Below, piece after piece: positions 55,767-59,837 of a stretch of 59,837 nucleotides of DNA (positions are counted from its first letter, which is position 1; the number at the start of each line of letters is the position of its first letter). The position numbers and the translations under genes were made by a program. Under the pieces are notes generated by a model that saw only the letters and a program-made list of their open reading frames with translations, searched no databases and had not been told where the DNA came from. The stretch comes from Bacillota bacterium (GTDB taxonomy: Bacteria; Bacillota; Clostridia; Peptostreptococcales; Anaerovoracaceae): assembly GCA_017445315.1 (NCBI GenBank), contig JAFSUI010000011.1, positions 1 to 59,837 on the forward strand, given 5' to 3'.

Positions 55767-56150
55767 CGTTTTCTTCCCCTACTCTCTTTATAATACGAGC
55801 ACTCTTCTCGTATTATATTATTACACTGCCGAATCGCCATCCTGGCCAAACCTCGCCAATCTCGTCTATCAATCAGTTGAGTATTCTTCCCGAATTCAAT
55901 CATTGAGTCTTTAGATGGGTACACTTTATACCCATCTGACCGCCTCTCAGAAAACCCCTCACCATTATGTTTCTTCTTTCGTGTCACCCTGACGCCTCGC
56001 ATTGTAATCGACTACTCATCACCGTTATAATCTTTGATAATCATATCTTTGCCAATTGCCGACATTTAGTCACTAGTTCATCACAATGATCCTCCTGTAA
56101 ATATTGATTTTTTTATTGACATTTCAAATATATATATATTAGAATTAAGC
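55767..56150. other. Gap with decayed reading frames
   Basis: Between the membrane protein start and the small RNA. A strong AGGAGG near 56090 (minus strand) leads only to GTG-ATG-AAC-stop. A 99-codon minus frame at 55703-56002 contains protein-like text (MIEFGKNTQLIDRRDWRGLA) but has no ribosome-binding site and overlaps the next gene. It reads like a gene lost from the operon. Confidence 0.45.
56116..56145 (+). promoter_or_regulatory. Strong sigma-A promoter for the predicted small RNA
   Basis: TTGACA (56116-56121), an 18-bp A/T-rich spacer and TAGAAT (56140-56145). It faces right, against all protein genes in the area, and no coding frame follows it. Confidence 0.7.
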
Positions 56151-56151
56151 T

Positions 56152-56233
56152 ATAGGCAGTTATATCCAACTACGTTTCGGACGTAACCTGGGGGTCTTAA
56201 GACATCTAACAGGGATTGGATGGCTGCTTTTTT
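56152..56233 (+). ncRNA. Predicted structured small RNA with terminal terminator stem
   Basis: About 80 nt from the predicted start to a T-run at 56228-56233. The ends pair: GCAG with CTGC and ATCCAA with TTGGAT (56156-56169 with 56216-56227). Inside, TACGT/ACGTA forms a hairpin (56171-56185), and CCTG/CAGG encloses the palindrome TCTTAAGA. Promoter, compact fold and U-tail together indicate an independent RNA. It runs against, and ends at, the 3' end of the PBECR-like gene. It matches no RNA class that I know. Confidence 0.6.
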
Positions 56234-56724
56234 CATGCTTTCGTAATATAAGCCGAGACTATGTAGCTTCTTTTATTTGCAACAGAACCTGTTGCGGTAA
56301 TTATATAATAGGTTCCATTTATTCGCTTTTTTATCGTCATCATAGGAGATGCTTGTTGGTTTTCATCTACGTAGCCCGTTGATGCTCGTCCATCAAATAA
56401 AACCTGATCATAATTCCTAATAACATATCCCATTCTGGCAATATCGCGAATATCAGCCATTGATTGATCCTGGGCGCCGTCAATACCATGACGCTTCACA
56501 ATATGCTTAATCGCATTTGAATCAAGGATAACTAAATTCTCCTTTATCTGCTTGCCTGTCAACTCGAAGATATCACTTGCTAGGCGGTCTGATATTTCTG
56601 CAACTCTTACATACTTCTTCGCTGCTTTCCCCTCTATAACACTATTAATAAATTCTACAATTTCTGTGTCAACGCTCTCTATGTATTCTTCAACAATTGA
56701 TTTGTTCGTATCACTATTATCCAT
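56233..56724 (-). CDS. PBECR-type nuclease-domain protein (putative toxin) in the hsd operon
   Basis: 163 residues. An acidic helical N-terminus (VEEYIESVDTEIVEFINSVI) precedes a domain with LVILDSNAIKHIVKRHGIDG, ADIRDIARMGYVIRNYDQVL and NGTYYIITATGS. This pattern matches the phage-Barnase-EndoU-ColicinE5/D-RelE-like (PBECR) nuclease folds, with a conserved His/Arg/His set (HIVKRH). Such domains occur in phage heads and polymorphic toxins. It lies 12 bases after hsdM, with AAGGGG before the ATG, so it is part of the operon. No immunity gene is obvious; the adjacent small RNA on the other strand is of interest. Confidence 0.68.
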   Translation of the reverse strand: MDNSDTNKSIVEEYIESVDTEIVEFINSVIEGKAAKKYVRVAEISDRLASDIFELTGKQIKENLVILDSNAIKHIVKRHGIDGAQDQSMADIRDIARMGYVIRNYDQVLFDGRASTGYVDENQQASPMMTIKKRINGTYYIITATGSVANKRSYIVSAYITKA

Positions 56725-56736
56725 GCTAATCCCCTT

Positions 56737-58263
56737 TTATTCCTTTAGCATCTTCTCCAGTTCTTTCAAATTCTTCTGGATTTCCTTTTCCAACTCATTG
56801 ATATTCGCCAATATCTCTGATGTCGGTGGATATTCTACAGGAACATATTCCGTTTCTTTGTACTTGTTGATTGATAGGTCATAGCCATTATCAATTATCT
56901 CTTGTACCGGAACCATAAAGCTTTGTTCGGTGCGTTTGCGGTCTTTCTCTTCATCAAGCTTTTTGAAGCGTCTGATGATGTCCGGAATATCATTTTCTTT
57001 TACTTCAGAGCGCTTGTCATCCAGGCTATATCCGTCTGCTTTCATGTCATAGAACCAGACATTGTCCGTTCCGCCGTGGCCTATTTTGGTAAACACCAGA
57101 ACAGCCGTTGACACTCCCGCGTATGGCTTAAACACTCCCGATGGCATTGATATGACGGCTTCCAAGCGGTTATCATCTATGATGGCCTTCCTGATCGCAT
57201 GATGAGCGTTGGACGAACCGAACAGAACACCGTCGGGAACTATGCAAGCGCAGCGACCGCCAACTTGCAGCATTCTAAGGAAGAGCGCGAGGAATAGCAG
57301 CTCCGTCTTCTTGGTCTTGCACACCTTAAGAAGATCGGTGGACACTATGTCGTAATCCAAACTGCCCTTGAACGGCGGATTGGCAAGTATCAAAGAATAC
57401 TTGTTGCTGTCCGGATTTTGATCAGAGAGACTATCTCTATACTCTATAAACGGATTATCCACTCCATGAGTCATCATGTTCATGGCGCCGATTCTAAGCA
57501 TGGTACGGTCGGTATCATAGCCATAGAACATGCGGTTCATGTAATGGTCTTTCTTATCTTTATCGAAGAAGATCTTGTCCTTATAGTTTTCTTTTAGGTA
57601 CTCACCGGCAGTGATAAGGAAGCCCGAGGTTCCGCAAGCCGGATCACATATTACTTCATCGGGCTGTGGATCCATCATCTCAACCATCATACGGATAATA
57701 TGCCTCGGTGTTCTGAACTGACCATTACGGCCGGACTGAGAAATCTTTGATAGCAGGTACTCATATACATCTCCACGGATATCTGGCTTACTATCGTCTG
57801 CTTTTTCTGCGGACTTCGCTTTAGATATCATGGTGAAGATGTCATCAAGCTTGTTTACCACCTTGTCTAGAAGAAGAGGTGTTGGAATCTTAAAGATGGC
57901 ATCATCCATATACTTGGAATATGCGCTGTTCTTATCAGAGTGCAGATTCTTGATAAATGGGAAAACTGATTCTTGAACGGTTGAATACATTTCTCCTGCC
58001 GGGAGATCTCTGAAGACTGACCATTTCAGTTTTCTTCCATCTACCTTACGGCTACCTATCTCAACCTCATCAGCAAAGATGCTCTTATACTTGAGACCGA
58101 GCATGGCGCTTTCCTTTGCTCTAAGGTCATCGGATTCATCCAGGTCATGAATGAACATTAAATATGTAACCTGTTCTATTACATCAAGAGGATTTACTAG
58201 ACCGCCTGCCGCAAAGTCATCCCATAGGCTGTCGATTTTGTTTTTGATTTCTCCAGTTACCAT
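56737..58263 (-). CDS. hsdM: Type I restriction-modification methylase subunit HsdM
   Basis: 508 residues. The helical N-terminal domain (LWDDFAAGGLVNPLDVIEQV) is followed by an N6-adenine methylase core: GQFRTPRHIIRMMVEMMDP, ICDPACGTSGFL (SAM motif I) and LILANPPF (catalytic motif IV). The C-terminal coiled tail (ELEKEIQKNLKELEKMLKE) contacts HsdS. AAGGAG lies before the ATG, which is three bases from the fic stop. It methylates the site set by HsdS. Confidence 0.96.
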   Translation of the reverse strand: MVTGEIKNKIDSLWDDFAAGGLVNPLDVIEQVTYLMFIHDLDESDDLRAKESAMLGLKYKSIFADEVEIGSRKVDGRKLKWSVFRDLPAGEMYSTVQESVFPFIKNLHSDKNSAYSKYMDDAIFKIPTPLLLDKVVNKLDDIFTMISKAKSAEKADDSKPDIRGDVYEYLLSKISQSGRNGQFRTPRHIIRMMVEMMDPQPDEVICDPACGTSGFLITAGEYLKENYKDKIFFDKDKKDHYMNRMFYGYDTDRTMLRIGAMNMMTHGVDNPFIEYRDSLSDQNPDSNKYSLILANPPFKGSLDYDIVSTDLLKVCKTKKTELLFLALFLRMLQVGGRCACIVPDGVLFGSSNAHHAIRKAIIDDNRLEAVISMPSGVFKPYAGVSTAVLVFTKIGHGGTDNVWFYDMKADGYSLDDKRSEVKENDIPDIIRRFKKLDEEKDRKRTEQSFMVPVQEIIDNGYDLSINKYKETEYVPVEYPPTSEILANINELEKEIQKNLKELEKMLKE

Positions 58264-58266
58264 GTT

Positions 58267-59325
58267 TTACTCCTTATCTTGGTTCCATGCGTATTTGGTA
58301 TATCTACCGCCGCTGATTTTTATTATCTCGTTCTTGTCTAACATATCCGCAAGTGCGCGCTGAATTGTCACTTGGCTGATTCCCGGGCACCTCTCCATTA
58401 GCTCGGTTTTGGTGATTGTGCCCAGGTTGTTTTTAATCACTTCTCTAACTTGGCCTGGCTTGGAAAGCTCTTTGTTTTCTATTAATGCCGTTCTTGACTT
58501 AAGCTCTCTATATGCTGCTATTACTGTTCCGAGAAGATATCTTGCAAATGGGAGATAGTCGTTGCTTCCTTCGTGCCAATTAAAAGAGCTATCCTGTAAG
58601 ACCTCGTAATATGTTTCCTTACTATCTGCAATTATCTTCTCAATACTGATATATTTTCCAACATCGTATCCGCTGCGATATAGAAGAAGTAATGTGAGCA
58701 GCCTACTCATTCTGCCATTTCCGTCGTTAAATGGATGGATGCATAGGAAGTCCAGAATGAAGATTGGGATAAGAAGAAGATCATCAAGCTCTGACTCCCT
58801 GGATGCCCTTTGATATGCATCACATAAATTTGAAATCGCCTCGGGAGTCTCCCATGCAGAAAGCGGTGCAAATCTTACGGTCTCCGTTCCGTCCGGGTGC
58901 TCCTCCGCTATGACATTGTCCGAGCTCTTGAATACCCCGCCTTCTTCTCCAAACCTAAACTTATATAGATCCCTATGTAGTTGTAGAATCATTGACGGTG
59001 TAAGCGGGATGTATTCATAGCTTTCATGAATGGTTGCCAGAACATCTCTGTATCCTGCAATCTCTTCCTCACTTCTATTCTTAGGAGCAGTCTTATCCAT
59101 AACGAGTTTCTTGATTCGCTCTCTAGTTGTAACTATGCCTTCAATTCTGTTGGAAGCATCCGTACTTTGGATCTTGGCAATCTCAATTAAGTGTTCCAAA
59201 ACATCTGACTTCATCGATGTAACAACATTCTGTTCACCTTTAAGCTCATGGATGTCTGTAAGCAACGCTACAATCTCCGGTGTCAGTAATTTATTATATG
59301 TTTCCTTAAAATTAAACTCTCTCAT
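58267..59325 (-). CDS. fic: Fic-domain protein (probable AMP transferase) with C-terminal winged helix
   Basis: 352 residues. The Fic motif HPFNDGNGRMSRLLT is complete at about 214-228. An N-terminal SNRIEG (about 59-64) matches the autoinhibitory (S/T)xxxE(G/N) motif, marking a self-inhibited Fic. A winged-helix domain ends the protein (MERCPGISQVTIQRALADML). Fic enzymes attach AMP to target proteins. It is the first gene of the hsd operon and could regulate it through its DNA-binding end. A promoter and two direct repeats precede it. Confidence 0.92.
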   Translation of the reverse strand: MREFNFKETYNKLLTPEIVALLTDIHELKGEQNVVTSMKSDVLEHLIEIAKIQSTDASNRIEGIVTTRERIKKLVMDKTAPKNRSEEEIAGYRDVLATIHESYEYIPLTPSMILQLHRDLYKFRFGEEGGVFKSSDNVIAEEHPDGTETVRFAPLSAWETPEAISNLCDAYQRASRESELDDLLLIPIFILDFLCIHPFNDGNGRMSRLLTLLLLYRSGYDVGKYISIEKIIADSKETYYEVLQDSSFNWHEGSNDYLPFARYLLGTVIAAYRELKSRTALIENKELSKPGQVREVIKNNLGTITKTELMERCPGISQVTIQRALADMLDKNEIIKISGGRYTKYAWNQDKE

Positions 59326-59354
59326 ATCTCAATCCTTATTTAGTCATTATGTGC

Positions 59355-59440
59355 TTAAATGATTAAATTGATTATACCATGATAAAAATAATCAAGCAAG
59401 CATTCAATTTACTCATTTTACTATAAATGATTAAATTAAA
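59355..59440 (-). promoter_or_regulatory. Promoter and direct-repeat operators of the fic-hsd operon
   Basis: On the minus strand TTGCTT (59399-59394), a 17-bp spacer and TATAAT (59376-59371). A 13-bp direct repeat, AAATGATTAAATT on the plus strand, occurs at about 59357-59369 and 59425-59437, bracketing the promoter. The arrangement suggests operators, perhaps bound by the Fic protein's winged helix. Confidence 0.6.
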
Positions 59441-59457
59441 TTTATTTTGATGTAATT

Positions 59458-59488
59458 AAAAACCTCCCGCTAATACATAACGAGAGGT
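59458..59488 (-). terminator. Terminator directly after repeat array C (minus strand)
   Basis: ACCTCTCG pairs with CGGGAGGT on the minus strand, followed by TTTTT. It begins 23 bases beyond array C. The stem sequence matches the terminators at 36400 and 48687. Confidence 0.75.
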
Positions 59489-59510
59489 AATCAACCATAA
59501 TGGTGCTTGC

Positions 59511-59690
59511 TTTTCTGTGGCAAAGGCACTCTTTTGCTTAATTTCCCGTGGCAAAGGCATGCTTTTGCCCGTTTGCCACAGGTTTTGCTTTGCCAAGCTT
59601 GATTATCTGTGGCAGACGCGCTCTTTTGTTCAATTTCCCGTGGCAGCGGCATGCTTTCGCCCGTTTGCCACAGGTTTTGCTCAGCCAAAC
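59511..59690 (-). repeat. 92-bp tandem repeat array C (two units)
   Basis: Units begin at 59511 and 59603, 92 bp apart, of the same family as arrays A and B. The second unit is more diverged (TTATCTGTGGCAGACG, GCAGCGGCATG), yet its GTGGCA/TGCCAC arms stay intact. As before, an intrinsic terminator follows on the minus strand; here no minus-strand gene is visible before the array within the window. Confidence 0.88.
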
Positions 59691-59725
59691 ATACTTTTGA
59701 CCCGTACCCCGTTTCGTAGAGTCGT

Positions 59726-59745
59726 GTAGCAGTGTATGCTACAAT
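59726..59745 (+). promoter_or_regulatory. Extended -10 promoter within a palindrome
   Basis: GTAGCA / TGCTAC form an inverted repeat around GTGTA, and TGC-TACAAT (59737-59745) is an extended -10 overlapping its right arm. It precedes the partial gene at 59770; binding of a regulator to the palindrome would block it. Confidence 0.45.
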
Positions 59746-59769
59746 GCACTCAAGAAACGGAGGTATGCA

Positions 59770-59837
59770 ATGTATGATGTTCCTTTCAAGCTCCATATCT
59801 GCAAGATGAAGGAAGAACATCCCGAAAAAACATTCAA
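59770..59837 (+). CDS. Start of a gene cut by the window edge
   Basis: ATG 59770 lies six bases after CGGAGG and opens MYDVPFKLHICKMKEEHPEK before the window ends. Too little remains to name the product. The ribosome-binding site and promoter support a real gene. Confidence 0.55.
   Translation, partial: MYDVPFKLHICKMKEEHPEKTF

Noticed and set aside
55703-56002. 99-codon gene between membrane protein and small RNA
   Set aside because: No ribosome-binding site, 64-bp overlap with the well-supported downstream gene; noted only as decayed sequence.

Overview
The window reads as chromosome of an anaerobic, gut-associated Clostridia-class Firmicute. Evidence: a complete rnfCDGEAB operon, strong AGGAGG ribosome-binding sites and sigma-A-type promoters, many ferredoxin/flavodoxin proteins, a bile-salt-hydrolase-family protein and MurE with a DAP-type motif. 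A more exact taxon (for example an Anaerovoracaceae or Lachnospiraceae relative) cannot be fixed from the sequence alone.

Layout. (1) 1-5300 is an AT-rich, decaying accessory island ending next to a tRNA-Gly(CCC) gene: an ECF sigma factor, a type III toxin-antitoxin locus of the CptIN kind (toxin plus a pseudoknot RNA antitoxin), a truncated unknown gene, and remains of a Thoeris-type defence system (an intact TIR gene facing a thsA gene that has lost its NADase N-terminus), joined to a broken parB. (2) 5480-10770 holds tRNA-Gly and the Rnf energy-conserving ferredoxin:NAD oxidoreductase. (3) 11040-22700 is a tightly packed six-gene leftward run (zinc-ribbon membrane protein, UPF0182 protein, glutamine synthetase, SerRS, cardiolipin synthase, Orn/Lys/Arg decarboxylase) with one good promoter and one terminator. 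(4) 22870-33570 carries a LytS/YesM-type histidine kinase, murE flanked by two M3-fold peptidase paralogues that both lack the HEXXH zinc motif, malic enzyme, a ZIP transporter, glutathione peroxidase and a flavodoxin-rubredoxin fusion. (5) 33730-39720 has a DUF2075 helicase-NUDIX pair, a VWA plus ADP-ribosylglycohydrolase pair, a macrodomain protein and a solitary HicB. (6) 39840-45400 has a RelBE-AbrB cluster, a heavy-metal-binding protein, a choloylglycine hydrolase, flavodoxin/ferredoxin proteins and a GNAT remnant. (7) 45540-59330 holds two proteins of unknown function, a DUF6054-like protein, then a leftward type I restriction-modification operon (fic, hsdM, PBECR-like nuclease, membrane protein, hsdS, PD-(D/E)XK-like protein, hsdR) containing a predicted small RNA.

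The most unusual non-coding structure is a 92-bp tandem repeat in three arrays (39849-40134, 41345-41544, 59511-59690). Each unit has one arm that can pair with either of two downstream arms, and each array lies directly before an intrinsic terminator on the minus strand. The other leading observations are the covarying CptI-like RNA, the paired HEXXH-less M3 proteins around murE, the small RNA inside the restriction island, and the broken Thoeris locus.
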